Assembly (NCBI RefSeq): GCF_026241895.1 | Contig: NZ_JAPJIV010000033.1 | Coordinates: 1 to 50,197 of the forward strand | Length of the DNA stretch: 50,197 bases | DNA from: Pseudomonas sp. RIT-562 | GTDB taxonomy: Bacteria; Pseudomonadota; Gammaproteobacteria; Pseudomonadales; Pseudomonadaceae | Direction of reading: 5' to 3' | Shown: positions 7,600-17,026 of the stretch, one piece after another | How positions within the stretch are numbered: position 1 is the stretch's first letter | Layout: every line of letters starts with the position of its first letter | Notes under the pieces: generated by a model | The model's database searches: none | The model's input: the letters and a program-made list of their open reading frames with translations, nothing else | What the model was told of the DNA's origin: nothing | Translations under genes and position numbers: made by a program

Positions 7600-10500
7600 T
7601 TATACGGCTTCTATTTTATCGTCTTCGTCTTCGGCTTCTTCCTCGTCTCGGCGGTGCGCCCATTGATAAAGCGCAGGCAATATCAGCAGGGTCAACGCAG
7701 TTGAGGATAGGATGCCCCCGATCACCACGGTAGCCAGGGGTCTCTGGACCTCTGCCCCCGTTCCGGTGGCCAGTGCCATCGGAATAAAGCCAAGAGAGGC
7801 CACCAGAGCTGTCATCAACACTGGGCGCAAACGGGTAAGAGCCCCTTCATTGATTGCGGAACTCAACGAATGTCCTTCCTCCCGAAGATTGCGGATGAAC
7901 GCAATCATCACCAGACCATTCAGCACCGCCACGCCCGACAACGCGATGAAACCAACACCTGCCGAGATCGACAGCGGGATGTCTCGGAGCCATAAAGCCA
8001 TGACTCCCCCCGTCAATGCGAATGGAATACCGGTGAACACCAATAGGCCATCCTTGAGGTTGTTGAACATCATGAACAAGAGTGCGAACACCAAGAGCAG
8101 GGCCACCGGGACTACAATCTGTAGTCGCTTGGCAGCGGATTGGAGCTGCTCGAACTGTCCTCCCCAGTTGGTCCAGTAACCGGCCGGGATCTGCACTTCT
8201 TTATCAATGGCGCTACTGGCCTCCTGTACAAATGAGCCGATATCACGCCCACGCACGTTGGCGCTGACGATCACCAGACGTTTGCCGTTTTCACGACTGA
8301 CCTGGTTAGGTCCCAACACTAGATCGAGGCTAGCCACCTCTGAAAGAGCAATAAACCCGATCTGATCGGCATTGGTGTTAAGCAGCGCCGGTACCGGGAT
8401 TAGCAGTGTGGACAATCCCTCGAGATCCTTACGCATGGCGTCGGATAAACGCACCACCATGTCGAATCGGCGGTCTCCCTCATACATCGTACCGGCTTGA
8501 CGACCACCGACCGCCACCGCAATGGTGTCTTGTACGTCGCCAACGTTCAGTCCGTAACGGGCGGCTTTGTCACGGTCGATGTTGATGGTCAGTACCGGCA
8601 GTCCCGACGTTTGCTCGACTTTGACCTCGGAGGCACCATTGATCTTCTGCATGGACGCGGCAATTTTTGCAGCGGTGCTGTTAAGCACCGCCATGTCATC
8701 ACCGAAGACCTTGACCGCCACATCACTGCGCACGCCTGAAATCAGCTCGTTAAAACGCAATTGAATAGGCTGAGAAAGCTCATAGTTGCTTCCGGGCATT
8801 CCGGCTGTAGCTTTTTGGATATCAGCTACCAACGCCTCTCTGGATTTATTCGGATCAGGCCATTGATTCTTCGGCTTGAGCATCACGTAGCTGTCAGAGA
8901 TGTTTGGTGGCATTGGGTCTGAGGCAATTTCTGCTGTACCAGTACGAGCAAACATCCGCTTGACCTCCGGTACCTTTGCTAACACAAGTCTTTCCAGACG
9001 TTGCTGCATTTCTACCGATTGCGTCAGGCTGGTACCTGGTACACGCAGTGCTTGTAACGCGAAATCCCCTTCACTGAGGCTCGGCACAAACTCGCTGCCC
9101 ATTCGACTGGCGACCACACCGCACACCGCGATAACGGCTAGTGCTATGGCGAATGCCATTGATCGATGGCCCATGACCCATTCTAGCGCTGGCGCATACA
9201 CCCGACGGGCGCCACGCATGATGATGTTCTCTTCTTCCTTGACCTTACCGGTGACGAACATCGCAATCGCCGCCGGGACAAAGGTCACCGACAACAGCAT
9301 CGCGCCGAGCAAGGCAATCACCACAGTAAACGCCATCGGGTGAAACATTTTTCCTTCGACGCCGGTGAGGGCAAAAATCGGTAGGTACACGACCATGATG
9401 ATCAACTGGCCGAAAATCAGCGGTCGGCGTGCTTCCTTGGCCGCCGCGAACACTTCGTGAAAGCGTTCGGAGCGGGTGAGGATGCGTCCGTGGTGTTGCT
9501 GTGCATGGGCCAGACGACGGATGGCGTTTTCGACAATGACCACCGCGCCATCAACGATGATGCCAAAGTCCAACGCTCCGAGGCTCATCAGGTTGGCGCT
9601 GACCTTGTTGGTGAACATGCCAGTGAATGTGAATAGCATCGCGAGCGGGATCACCATGGCAGTGATCAGAGCGGCGCGAATGTTGCCAAGGAACAGGAAC
9701 AGAATCGCGATTACCAGAATCGCACCTTCAATCAAGTTCTTCTTAACGGTGGCAATCGCCTTGTCCACCAAATTGGTACGGTCATAGACGGTGACTGCCA
9801 CCACCCCTTTTGGCAGTGAGCGGTTGATTTGCTCAAGCTTGCTGGCAACGGCCTGGGCCACGGTGCGGCTGTTCTCACCGATCAGCATGAACACTGTGCC
9901 GAGCACCACTTCACGACCGTTTTCGGTCGCGGCCCCCGTGCGCAATTCACGGCCGATGTCCACGGTTGCGACGTTCTTGACGCGGATGGGCGTACCGTCG
10001 ACGTTGGCCATGACGATATTGGCGATATCGTCGGTGGTCGCTACTTGGCCGGGTGCGCGAATCAGTAACTGTTCGCCACTGTGTTCGATGTAACCGGCAC
10101 CGACGTTAGCGTTGTTGCGCTCCAGCGCTGTAACAAGGTCAGTCAGCGTAAGCTTGTAAGCCGCCAAGCGTTTTGGATCAGGCGCAATCTGGTACTCCTT
10201 GGCGAACCCGCCAATGGTATTGATTTCGGCGACCCCGGGAACATTGCGCAGCTGAGGTTTTATGATCCAGTCTTGGATCACCCTCAGGTCGGTCGGCGTA
10301 TAGGGGTTGCCGTCCTCCTTGACAGCACCTTCTTCAGCCTCGACCGTCCACAGGAAAATTTCACCCAGACCGGTTGAGATCGGCCCCATGACGGCTTCCA
10401 CACCCTCGGGCAGTTGCTCCTTGGCCACCTGCAACCGTTCGTTGACCAATTGTCGGGCGAAGAACAGGTCAGTGCCTTCCTTGAAGATCACTGTGACTTG

Positions 10501-10773
10501 CGACAAACCCGAGCGTGACAGCGAGCGAGTTTGTTCTAGAGCCGGCAAACCAGCCATTGCAGTTTCGATGGGGAACGTGATGCGCTGCTCGGTTTCCAGT
10601 GGTGAAAAACCTGCTGCCCCTGTGTTGATTTGCACCTGGACGTTGGTGATATCGGGAACGGCGTCGATCGGCAGCTTCTGGTAGCTGGCTATACCGAGGC
10701 CGGCCATGAGGAGAACCGCGAGCAGCACGATGATGCGCTGCTCGATGGCAAATTGGATCAGGCGTTCGAACAT
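7600..10773 (-). CDS. czcA: CzcA, heavy-metal efflux RND pump
   Basis: A 1057-residue inner-membrane proton/metal antiporter of the HME-RND class, the engine of the CzcCBA export complex for Co, Zn and Cd. It has 12 predicted membrane segments with two large periplasmic loops. The N-terminus MFERLIQFAIEQRIIVLLAVLL and the DAVPDITNVQVQINT and GLSQVTVIFKEGTDLFFARQ blocks are typical of CzcA. The fourth membrane helix carries the charged proton-relay set DFGIIVDGAVVIVEN, the CzcA-type (divalent metal) signature rather than the CusA pattern. A Glu/Asp-rich cytoplasmic tail (EEEAEDEDDKIE) ends it. It is the last gene of czcCBA, 27 bases after czcB. Confidence 0.95.
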   Translation of the reverse strand: MFERLIQFAIEQRIIVLLAVLLMAGLGIASYQKLPIDAVPDITNVQVQINTGAAGFSPLETEQRITFPIETAMAGLPALEQTRSLSRSGLSQVTVIFKEGTDLFFARQLVNERLQVAKEQLPEGVEAVMGPISTGLGEIFLWTVEAEEGAVKEDGNPYTPTDLRVIQDWIIKPQLRNVPGVAEINTIGGFAKEYQIAPDPKRLAAYKLTLTDLVTALERNNANVGAGYIEHSGEQLLIRAPGQVATTDDIANIVMANVDGTPIRVKNVATVDIGRELRTGAATENGREVVLGTVFMLIGENSRTVAQAVASKLEQINRSLPKGVVAVTVYDRTNLVDKAIATVKKNLIEGAILVIAILFLFLGNIRAALITAMVIPLAMLFTFTGMFTNKVSANLMSLGALDFGIIVDGAVVIVENAIRRLAHAQQHHGRILTRSERFHEVFAAAKEARRPLIFGQLIIMVVYLPIFALTGVEGKMFHPMAFTVVIALLGAMLLSVTFVPAAIAMFVTGKVKEEENIIMRGARRVYAPALEWVMGHRSMAFAIALAVIAVCGVVASRMGSEFVPSLSEGDFALQALRVPGTSLTQSVEMQQRLERLVLAKVPEVKRMFARTGTAEIASDPMPPNISDSYVMLKPKNQWPDPNKSREALVADIQKATAGMPGSNYELSQPIQLRFNELISGVRSDVAVKVFGDDMAVLNSTAAKIAASMQKINGASEVKVEQTSGLPVLTINIDRDKAARYGLNVGDVQDTIAVAVGGRQAGTMYEGDRRFDMVVRLSDAMRKDLEGLSTLLIPVPALLNTNADQIGFIALSEVASLDLVLGPNQVSRENGKRLVIVSANVRGRDIGSFVQEASSAIDKEVQIPAGYWTNWGGQFEQLQSAAKRLQIVVPVALLLVFALLFMMFNNLKDGLLVFTGIPFALTGGVMALWLRDIPLSISAGVGFIALSGVAVLNGLVMIAFIRNLREEGHSLSSAINEGALTRLRPVLMTALVASLGFIPMALATGTGAEVQRPLATVVIGGILSSTALTLLILPALYQWAHRRDEEEAEDEDDKIEAV

Positions 10774-10799
10774 GAGAACCTTCTCGTGGAAGTGGCGGA

Positions 10800-12029
10800 T
10801 CAGTGGGCGTGTTCAGCCGAGGCTTTACCCAGTTCTGATTTCAGAATGAAACTGCCGGCAGCGGCGACTTGAACACCGGGCTCCAGGCCCTCCGTGATCT
10901 CGACCAGACCCGCCGAACGGCCACCTGTCTCCACTGGCTGAGCTTTAAACCCGTCGTCCGTTCGAACGAAAACAGTTTGCTTGTCCTCGACCGTCTGGAT
11001 AGCCGCTTCTGGTACTGCGACCTTTGTTTGCCGAGTATCAGTGTCAACCTGCACGGTCACGAATAGCCCGGGACGCCATGCACCTTGTGGATTGGCCAAG
11101 GTCACGCGGACCGTGGCTGTACGAGTTTGCTCGCCCAACAAACTGCCGACATAGGCCACGGTTCCAGTGACTTCGGCATTCAGTTCCGGCGCACTGACCG
11201 TGACCGACTTGCCCACCAGTACCTTGTTTAAATCCTTTGGCGAGACACCAAAGGTCACCCACACACGCGACAAGTCGGAGAGGGTGAAGGCATTAGTGGT
11301 TTCGCTGACAACCTCACCGAGGCCCAAGTGTTTCTCAACGACAACCCCGTCAAACGGCGCACGCAATTCATATCGGTTACCCCCGCTGGTGACCGAGCTG
11401 CCACTGAGTACGCTGATTTTTTGTCGAGCATTGCTGAGGGCGATTTCGGCTTCTTGCAAAGCCTGGCGGGCTTGCAGGAAATCCTGTTCGGCAGAGATTT
11501 TGTCCTGCCATAACTGTCGCTCTCGCTCGTAGGTAGTACGGGCCAACTCAAGACGACGTTGCGCCGCGGCTTGTTCACTACGCTGATCAGAAATTTGTTG
11601 GCTGGCGATCACGGCCAGCAACTGGCCTTTTTTCACCGGTTGACCAAGATTGACATGGACCGACTCGACGACACCGGGTACGCGGGGCACCACATGCGCA
11701 GTGCGGTCTTCATCAAAACGGATTTCTCCAGGAAAGGGCAATGAAAGGCTAATACTCTGCGCCTTGGCTTCGACCAACTGGATGCCGGCTGAGCTGATCT
11801 GCTCTTCGCTCAGAGTCAAGTGACCTTCTTCCGCTTCGCCTTCGGCGTGTTCGCCCTCGGCCGATTTCTTGCCAGTAGTTTCATCGCCGTGATCGTCATG
11901 GCCTTTGCCCTCCTGAGCCTGAGCCTGAGCTTCGGCTGAGGGCACCGATGGGCTGCCCATCCACAACGAGCCGATGCCTATACCCACCGTCAAGGTCAGT
12001 GCAGTGACGAGAATTAGTTTTTTATCCAT
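10800..12029 (-). CDS. czcB: CzcB, periplasmic adaptor (membrane fusion protein)
   Basis: About 409 residues; an in-frame ATG 33 bases upstream exists, but the start at 12029 has a GGGAG ribosome binding site and gives a clean membrane anchor (MDKKLILVTALTLTVGIGIG). It links CzcA to the outer-membrane channel CzcC. After the anchor comes a His/Asp/Glu-rich stretch (GKGHDDHGDE, GEHAEGEAEEGH) likely to bind metal. Then come a barrel/lipoyl region (VVPRVPGVVESVHVNLGQPVKKGQLLAVI), a long coiled hairpin (SEQAAAQRRLELARTTYERE to ALSNARQKI), the second lipoyl half (RAPFDGVVVEKHLGLGEVV) and the C-terminal barrel domain. It is the middle gene of the operon. Confidence 0.93.
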   Translation of the reverse strand: MDKKLILVTALTLTVGIGIGSLWMGSPSVPSAEAQAQAQEGKGHDDHGDETTGKKSAEGEHAEGEAEEGHLTLSEEQISSAGIQLVEAKAQSISLSLPFPGEIRFDEDRTAHVVPRVPGVVESVHVNLGQPVKKGQLLAVIASQQISDQRSEQAAAQRRLELARTTYERERQLWQDKISAEQDFLQARQALQEAEIALSNARQKISVLSGSSVTSGGNRYELRAPFDGVVVEKHLGLGEVVSETTNAFTLSDLSRVWVTFGVSPKDLNKVLVGKSVTVSAPELNAEVTGTVAYVGSLLGEQTRTATVRVTLANPQGAWRPGLFVTVQVDTDTRQTKVAVPEAAIQTVEDKQTVFVRTDDGFKAQPVETGGRSAGLVEITEGLEPGVQVAAAGSFILKSELGKASAEHAH

Positions 12030-12117
12030 GGAAACTCCCTGCGCAGCCCAGTCGGCAGTCACGGATTACCGTGGTATTGCGATGCTGAGCAGCGGTAAAA
12101 AAAGCGTTATATGAAAT

Positions 12118-13404
12118 TCACGGAGTACGAGTGAGAAGGGCGACATCTCCGAAAATTCGCTCGATGCGCACCCAGGCGTCTGTCGCCTCGGCGATAGCCT
12201 GGATGTATTGCGTGCGGGCGCTAATCAAGGTGCGCTGAGCATCGAGTACGTCGAGGAAGTTAAACTTGCCCATTTCGAAACCTCGGGTAGCGGTGTCGAC
12301 GGCACTTTGCGCGGCAGGCAGGATGGTTTGATTGAACGACGCGACTTCAGTGTTAGCCGTCATCCACTGATCCAGGGTGGTCTGGATTTCTGTGCGCAGG
12401 CGTAACTCACTGGCGTTACGAAGGTCGCGGGCTTGATCGGTACGGCGGGCAGCGGCTAGTACGTTGCCCTGGTTACGGTTAAACAATGGGATGGGCATAG
12501 ACAGCCCCACAACATTCACCCGCTCGCGCTCGCGCTCGTCGTATTGGCTCCCGATACTCACGGTGAGGTCGGGAATTCGCTGAGCCTTCTCCAGGCCAAG
12601 GGAGGCTTCCCGCTGATCTATTTGCAGTTTTGCCAATCGTAGCTCCGCGGTTTCACCTATGCGATTAAGCAGCAGTGACGAATCCGGTACGGTTGGCATC
12701 GACCGGCCTGGATCACCCACAGACACGAATGCAGGCAAAGGCGCGCCCATGACCTGAGCGAGTCGCTGGTAGGCACTGGCCTCATCCCGCTCAGCCCGCC
12801 TCAGCTCCAGACGCACTTCTGATAGCTGAACCTCTGCGCGAGTACCTTCAACGGGTGAGGATTTACCACTCTTGATGCGACCTTGAGCTACACGCAAACC
12901 GCGCTCGGCGAGCTCAAGTGATTGACGTGATAACAGCAGCCTTTGCTGAGCCGTCGAGGAGCTGTAAAACGCCTGAATGACATCGGCACGCAGAACATTG
13001 CGTTTGCGTTCCAATTCAATCCCGGCCGCGTCTTGAGCTCGACTGGCCACCTCGATCCTAGCCCCGCGCTTACCGCCAAGCTCGATCGGCTGGTTGATCA
13101 TTACCGTCGTAGTGCGCGAGTTTCGCCGAGTATCTTCAGCCTCCCAGGAAACCTCAGGGTTAGGGATCAACCCTGCCTGCTGTCGCTCTCCCTGAGCAAT
13201 ACCAGTCTCCCATTGAGCGGCCGCCAGATCAGGGTTATTGGCAAAAGCAGTTTCAAGCGCCTGATCCATTGTGAGCATTTGAGCGGTCGCCGCAAACAAA
13301 GGACTAGTAAAAAGCGCAAGGATCGAAATGAGACCTGCTCTTAGCATGGTCTTATGCGTGATTGGGTGAGCAATAAACTTTCTACACCGAAGTAATTCCA
13401 TCAT
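12118..13404 (-). CDS. czcC: CzcC, outer-membrane efflux channel
   Basis: A TolC-family protein of up to 428 residues. The N-terminus is ambiguous: ATGs at 13404 and 13401 follow an AAGGA motif at close spacing, but a clean signal peptide begins at an internal Met (MLRAGLISILALFTSPLFAATA, start about 13347). The mature protein has two repeated channel halves with the family patterns LETAFANNPDLAAAQWE, NPEVSWEAED and LGGKRGARIEVASRAQ, then GLSMPIPLFNRNQGN and FEMGKFNFLDVLDAQRTLI. It is the first gene of czcCBA, under dyad copy e. A decayed second copy lies at 21581-22450. Confidence 0.93.
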   Translation of the reverse strand: MMELLRCRKFIAHPITHKTMLRAGLISILALFTSPLFAATAQMLTMDQALETAFANNPDLAAAQWETGIAQGERQQAGLIPNPEVSWEAEDTRRNSRTTTVMINQPIELGGKRGARIEVASRAQDAAGIELERKRNVLRADVIQAFYSSSTAQQRLLLSRQSLELAERGLRVAQGRIKSGKSSPVEGTRAEVQLSEVRLELRRAERDEASAYQRLAQVMGAPLPAFVSVGDPGRSMPTVPDSSLLLNRIGETAELRLAKLQIDQREASLGLEKAQRIPDLTVSIGSQYDERERERVNVVGLSMPIPLFNRNQGNVLAAARRTDQARDLRNASELRLRTEIQTTLDQWMTANTEVASFNQTILPAAQSAVDTATRGFEMGKFNFLDVLDAQRTLISARTQYIQAIAEATDAWVRIERIFGDVALLTRTP

Positions 13405-13446
13405 TCCTTAAACCTTTAAAACAAAAAGAATTTCCCATGAGGCAAA

Positions 13447-13499
13447 TGTAATTCTCCGCACCTATCAACAAGGTGACTGAAAAATTACAAATACGTTAT
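13447..13499 (-). promoter_or_regulatory. Metal-regulon dyad, copy e (czcCBA promoter)
   Basis: On the minus strand, ATAACGTATTTGTAAT (13484-13499) is followed by TTTTCAGTCACC and GTTGATAGG, then a -10-like TACATT near 13447. It matches copy g base for base over most of TTGTAATTnTTCnGTCACC. It is the only recognisable control element of czcCBA. Confidence 0.65.
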
Positions 13500-13615
13500 C
13501 CAGCGGAAAAACCTCAATTAATGCATTAGGATGAAGTCAATAAGTGCTCGCGCCAAGAAACAACCCGAAACAAAAAAGGGGCGCCGAACCTAATACTTTG
13601 GGAGGTAAAGGAAAC

Positions 13616-13639
13616 ATGACGAACCTTGCAAAGCTTTAA
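13616..13639 (+). other. Seven-codon open frame with strong ribosome binding site
   Basis: A GGGAGGTAAAGGAAAC ribosome binding site leads into ATG and six more codons (MTNLAKL) ending in TAA, in the 365-base gap between czcC and the first czcR. It may be a leader peptide for the two-component operon or the first codons of a frameshifted gene: after a one-base shift, a further frame (KDHIANKIKDVARIETF...) runs on toward czcR. Confidence 0.3.
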
Positions 13640-13769
13640 AAAGACCATATTGCGAATAAAATTAAAGATGTAGCCAGAATCGAAACGTTTATACAGATTA
13701 ATAATGCCCTTAAACCATGTTTAACGAGCATCAAATCATTCCGATACATTTACCAGAGGGTGAAATCCT

Positions 13770-14444
13770 ATGCGAATCCTTGTGATAGAGGACGAGCTGA
13801 AGACTGCTGAGTACTTACATCAAGGCCTGACTGAAAGTGGCTATATTGTAGACTGCGCATCGACCGGGGCTGATGGACTCCATCTAGCACGTCAGCAAGC
13901 TTATGATCTGGTAATACTAGACGTAAATCTACCTGAAATTGACGGTTGGGACGTTCTTGAAAATATTCGGCAGACTAGTAGCACTCGGGTAATGATGCTG
14001 ACTGCAAGAGGGCGTCTGGCAGACAAAATCAAAGGATTGGATTTGGGAGCCGATGATTACCTGGTCAAGCCATTTGAATTCCCTGAGTTGCTTGCAAGAG
14101 TACGCACTTTAATGCGTCGCAGCGAACATATTCCAGTTCCGGAGGTATTAAAAGTCGCTGACCTTGAACTTGATCAAGGCAGACATCGCGCATTCCGCGG
14201 AAAGCAACGCATAGATCTGACGACAAAGGAGTTCGCGCTGCTTCATCTGTTGATGCGTCAATCAGGAGAGGTGTTATCTCGCACTCAAATTATCTCTTTA
14301 GTGTGGGATATGAACTTTGACTGCGACACAAACGTTGTCGAAGTTTCGATACGAAGATTGAGAGCAAAAATAGATGATCCATTTGAAACAAAATTAATAC
14401 ATACCCTTCGTGGCGTAGGCTATGTATTGGAGGCGAGGAAATGA
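13770..14444 (+). CDS. czcR: CzcR-type response regulator (copy 1)
   Basis: A 224-residue OmpR/PhoB-class regulator. The receiver domain (residues 1-120) has the acidic pocket at E8/D9, phospho-acceptor D51 (LVILDVNLPEIDGW), T78 and K100 (GADDYLVKP). The C-terminal winged helix (about 125-222) ends in DTNVVEVSIRRLRAKID and HTLRGVGYVLEARK. Length and motifs fit the CzcR/CopR/IrlR heavy-metal group. It overlaps its kinase by four bases (ATGA). Third codon positions are clearly A/T-rich compared with copy 2, although the proteins are about 90% identical. Likely targets are the dyads listed here (inference). Confidence 0.92.
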   Translation: MRILVIEDELKTAEYLHQGLTESGYIVDCASTGADGLHLARQQAYDLVILDVNLPEIDGWDVLENIRQTSSTRVMMLTARGRLADKIKGLDLGADDYLVKPFEFPELLARVRTLMRRSEHIPVPEVLKVADLELDQGRHRAFRGKQRIDLTTKEFALLHLLMRQSGEVLSRTQIISLVWDMNFDCDTNVVEVSIRRLRAKIDDPFETKLIHTLRGVGYVLEARK

Positions 14445-15868
14445 AACCGGTCAGCCTATCGATGCGGCTGGGGTTGACAGTTAGCATTATGGGAGCGGTA
14501 CTAGTAGTGCTTTTAGCGATACTAGCTTTTTTAGCGCTTACTCACGAACTTGATTCGCGCGCAAAAAATAGCTTAGAGAAGAAGATGAGTCAGATTGAGC
14601 ACAGTCTACTGATGGATATTAGTACCCGCGACATGAGTTTAAAACCACACGTGCTATTAGATCAAGTGCTGGGACACGACAATCTTAACCTGACCATCTT
14701 TGATGATGACAACATGAGTGAACCTCTGCTGAGTTTTGGAGCAGATATACCTGAAGTATCTACGAATCAAGCCGGAACAGCCGCCAGTAATAAGCTGTCG
14801 TACTATTCCCCAGCCGAAGAGTCCGGAATCCACATCCTCACCGCCTCTAAGCTCATGAAATTAAAGGATGGTGAGTTCGTATCGGTCCTACTGTCTATTG
14901 ATCGCTCGAATGATGAAACGCTATTGAGCGCCTACCTGAGTTCGACCATTGTAGCGGTTCCACTGTTGCTGATTCTGATTGGTATCAGCGCCTGGGCTAT
15001 TGTGCAACGTGGCTTATCCCCCCTTCGGGAATTCCGGAAAGTTGCAGCAATGGTGTCGGCCCAGGATTTAAGTCATCGACTCTCAGTTGTCAAGATGCCC
15101 CAAGAACTCAGTGAGCTTGCTCACGGTATAAACTTCATGCTGCACCGTCTTGACGGCGGAGTTCAACAACTATCGCAATTCTCTGATGACTTGGCGCATG
15201 AGCTGCGGTCACCGATTACGAACCTTATGGGGAAAGCTCAGGTAACACTTTCTCGAGAACGCCCGGCAAAAGAGTACAAGGCTGTTTTAGAGTCATGCAC
15301 CGAGGAACTAGGACGAGTCACCAGAATTGTTTCAGACATGCTTTTCTTGGCCCAAGTTAGTCATCCGGCCGCACTCGTGCCGTTTGAAAGCATTTTACTA
15401 GAGGATGAAGCCCTAAAAGTCATCGACCTTTTTTCGCTATCGGCTGAGGAAAAGAGCGTTGGTATAACTGTCAGCGGATGGGGTAAAGTTTTAGGTGATC
15501 GGCTCATGATTCAACGGGCTATTTCCAATCTTTTATCAAATGCCATTCGTCACTGCCCAGCAGGGCAGTCCATTGCTATAGCGATTGAAACGCAATCTGA
15601 AAAAGTCTCCCTATCAATAAGCAATCCTGGGGTAGGAATTGAGCACCAGCACTTGTTTCACATTTTCGATCGCTTCTATCGTGTGGATAACAGTCGCTCA
15701 CGAGCTGAAGGTGGTACTGGATTAGGGTTGGCCATTGTCCGATCCATCATGAGCCTGCACCAGGGAATGGCAGAGGTCCAAAGTATGCCGGGCCATCTGA
15801 CAGTTTTTCAACTTACATTTCCAAAATATAATGCACAAAGCAACTTAAAAGCCCAAAAACAAAAGTAG
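14441..15868 (+). CDS. czcS: CzcS-type heavy-metal sensor kinase (copy 1)
   Basis: A 475-residue inner-membrane histidine kinase. Membrane segments lie at about 10-33 and 168-188, flanking a periplasmic sensor domain of about 135 residues. A HAMP region follows, then the phospho-acceptor His near residue 253 (FSDDLAHELRSPITNLMGK), the N box (NLLSNAIRHCP), DRFYRVD, and the G box (GTGLGLAIV). The domain order matches the heavy-metal sensor kinase family (CzcS/CopS/IrlS). It is coupled to czcR copy 1 and followed at once by a hairpin. Confidence 0.92.
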   Translation: MKPVSLSMRLGLTVSIMGAVLVVLLAILAFLALTHELDSRAKNSLEKKMSQIEHSLLMDISTRDMSLKPHVLLDQVLGHDNLNLTIFDDDNMSEPLLSFGADIPEVSTNQAGTAASNKLSYYSPAEESGIHILTASKLMKLKDGEFVSVLLSIDRSNDETLLSAYLSSTIVAVPLLLILIGISAWAIVQRGLSPLREFRKVAAMVSAQDLSHRLSVVKMPQELSELAHGINFMLHRLDGGVQQLSQFSDDLAHELRSPITNLMGKAQVTLSRERPAKEYKAVLESCTEELGRVTRIVSDMLFLAQVSHPAALVPFESILLEDEALKVIDLFSLSAEEKSVGITVSGWGKVLGDRLMIQRAISNLLSNAIRHCPAGQSIAIAIETQSEKVSLSISNPGVGIEHQHLFHIFDRFYRVDNSRSRAEGGTGLGLAIVRSIMSLHQGMAEVQSMPGHLTVFQLTFPKYNAQSNLKAQKQK

Positions 15869-15898
15869 TGATTTTAGTAAAGCCGTAACTAAAATCAC
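15868..15898 (+). terminator. Hairpin after the first kinase
   Basis: GTGATTTTAGT (15868-15878) and ACTAAAATCAC (15888-15898) form a perfect 11-bp stem with a 9-base loop starting on the stop codon. There is no T-run, so it may instead stabilise the 3' end. Confidence 0.5.
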
Positions 15899-16351
15899 GA
15901 TAAACAATAGTCCAAAAACGCGAATCCGAAAATGCATAGAGCATAGATAGCGCGGGGTACTTAAAAATCGCAAAGCGAGATCAACTCCCCTTGGTACATC
16001 CTGCCAGTCTCCCCAAAAAATGCGTGCAGCATTAAATTGACTATCTGCGCCGTAACACTTCGAAACGATTCCCCATAGATATCAGCCGAGCGGAGCTTGG
16101 CTTCTGGCTGAAATAAATGTACGGGAGTCGCGCATTAACATGCCTGCGACATATAGTCGCAAATACTTTTATCGTAAAATGTCCTCCTCCTGTTGACCCT
16201 GTAGCAGCTTCAGGCTTGATACTGATCACTTGAGCAATGCGCGGTTTTGAGATTTTTATGATCGAATAGTTCTACATCATTTCTTAGTCGGGCACTTAAA
16301 TAAACTTCGAAATTTTATTATTCAATTCATATTACATAGGGCGGCACTACC
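15869..16351. other. Spacer between the two two-component pairs
   Basis: No credible gene; a 62-codon antisense frame has no ribosome binding site or recognisable product. The stretch holds the hairpin at its start and a MerR-type promoter at 16193-16223. Confidence 0.5.
16193..16223 (+). promoter_or_regulatory. MerR-type overspaced promoter before czcRS copy 2
   Basis: A -35 TTGACC (16193-16198) and a -10 GATACT (16218-16223) are separated by 19 bases holding an imperfect dyad (CCTGTAGCAGCTTCAGG). The 19-base spacing and the dyad between the boxes are the signature of MerR-family (CadR/PbrR/ZntR) promoters. It points at the response-regulator gene at 16352. It resembles the cadA operator at 29111-29141. 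Confidence 0.5.
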
Positions 16352-17026
16352 ATGCGAATGCTTGTAGTTGAGGATGAGCTTAAAACTGCCGAATACCTGC
16401 ATCAGGGTTTGACTGAAAGCGGCTATATAGTAGACCGCGCGGCGAATGGTACGGATGGACTTCACCTTGCGCGTCAACAAACCTACGACTTGGTAATACT
16501 TGACGTCGATCTACCACAACTTGATGGCTGGGGTGTGCTCGAGCGACTGCGCCAAAGCAGTAACACCCGGGTCATGATGCTAACCGCTCGCGGGCGCCTG
16601 GCGGACAAGATCCGCGGCCTGGACCTGGGTGCCGATGACTATCTGGTCAAGCCATTCGAATTTCCGGAACTGTTGGCCCGGGTACGAACTTTAATGCGTC
16701 GCAGCGAACAAGTTTCCGTCCCTGAGGTCTTGAAAGTCGCCGATCTGGAACTCGACCAGGGCCGCCATAGGGCCTTCCGGGGCGAGCAGCGTATCGACCT
16801 GACGACCAAGGAATTTGCTTTGCTGCACCTTTTGATGCGCCAGTCGGGTGAGGTGCTTTCCCGCACTCAGATCATTTCATTGGTCTGGGACATGAACTTC
16901 GACTGCGACACCAATGTGGTCGAGGTTTCAATCCGCCGCCTGAGGGCCAAGATTGATGATCCTTTTGACAAGAAGCTAATCCATACCCTGCGCGGCGTTG
17001 GCTATGTACTGGAGGCCCGGGAATGA
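16352..17026 (+). CDS. czcR: CzcR-type response regulator (copy 2)
   Basis: A 224-residue OmpR-class regulator with phospho-acceptor D51 (LVILDVDLPQLDGW), K100 and the same winged-helix end as copy 1. The differences fall mostly in the receiver domain (C29R, N53D, D61G and others) while the DNA-binding domain is almost unchanged. This predicts the same DNA targets but possibly different kinase contacts. Codon usage is GC-rich and host-like, unlike copy 1. It overlaps its kinase by four bases. Confidence 0.92.
   Translation: MRMLVVEDELKTAEYLHQGLTESGYIVDRAANGTDGLHLARQQTYDLVILDVDLPQLDGWGVLERLRQSSNTRVMMLTARGRLADKIRGLDLGADDYLVKPFEFPELLARVRTLMRRSEQVSVPEVLKVADLELDQGRHRAFRGEQRIDLTTKEFALLHLLMRQSGEVLSRTQIISLVWDMNFDCDTNVVEVSIRRLRAKIDDPFDKKLIHTLRGVGYVLEARE

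Noticed and set aside
7712..10872. Many plus-strand frames across czcA/czcB
   Set aside because: They are antisense shadows of GC-rich coding sequence; the minus-strand genes are full-length and unmistakable.
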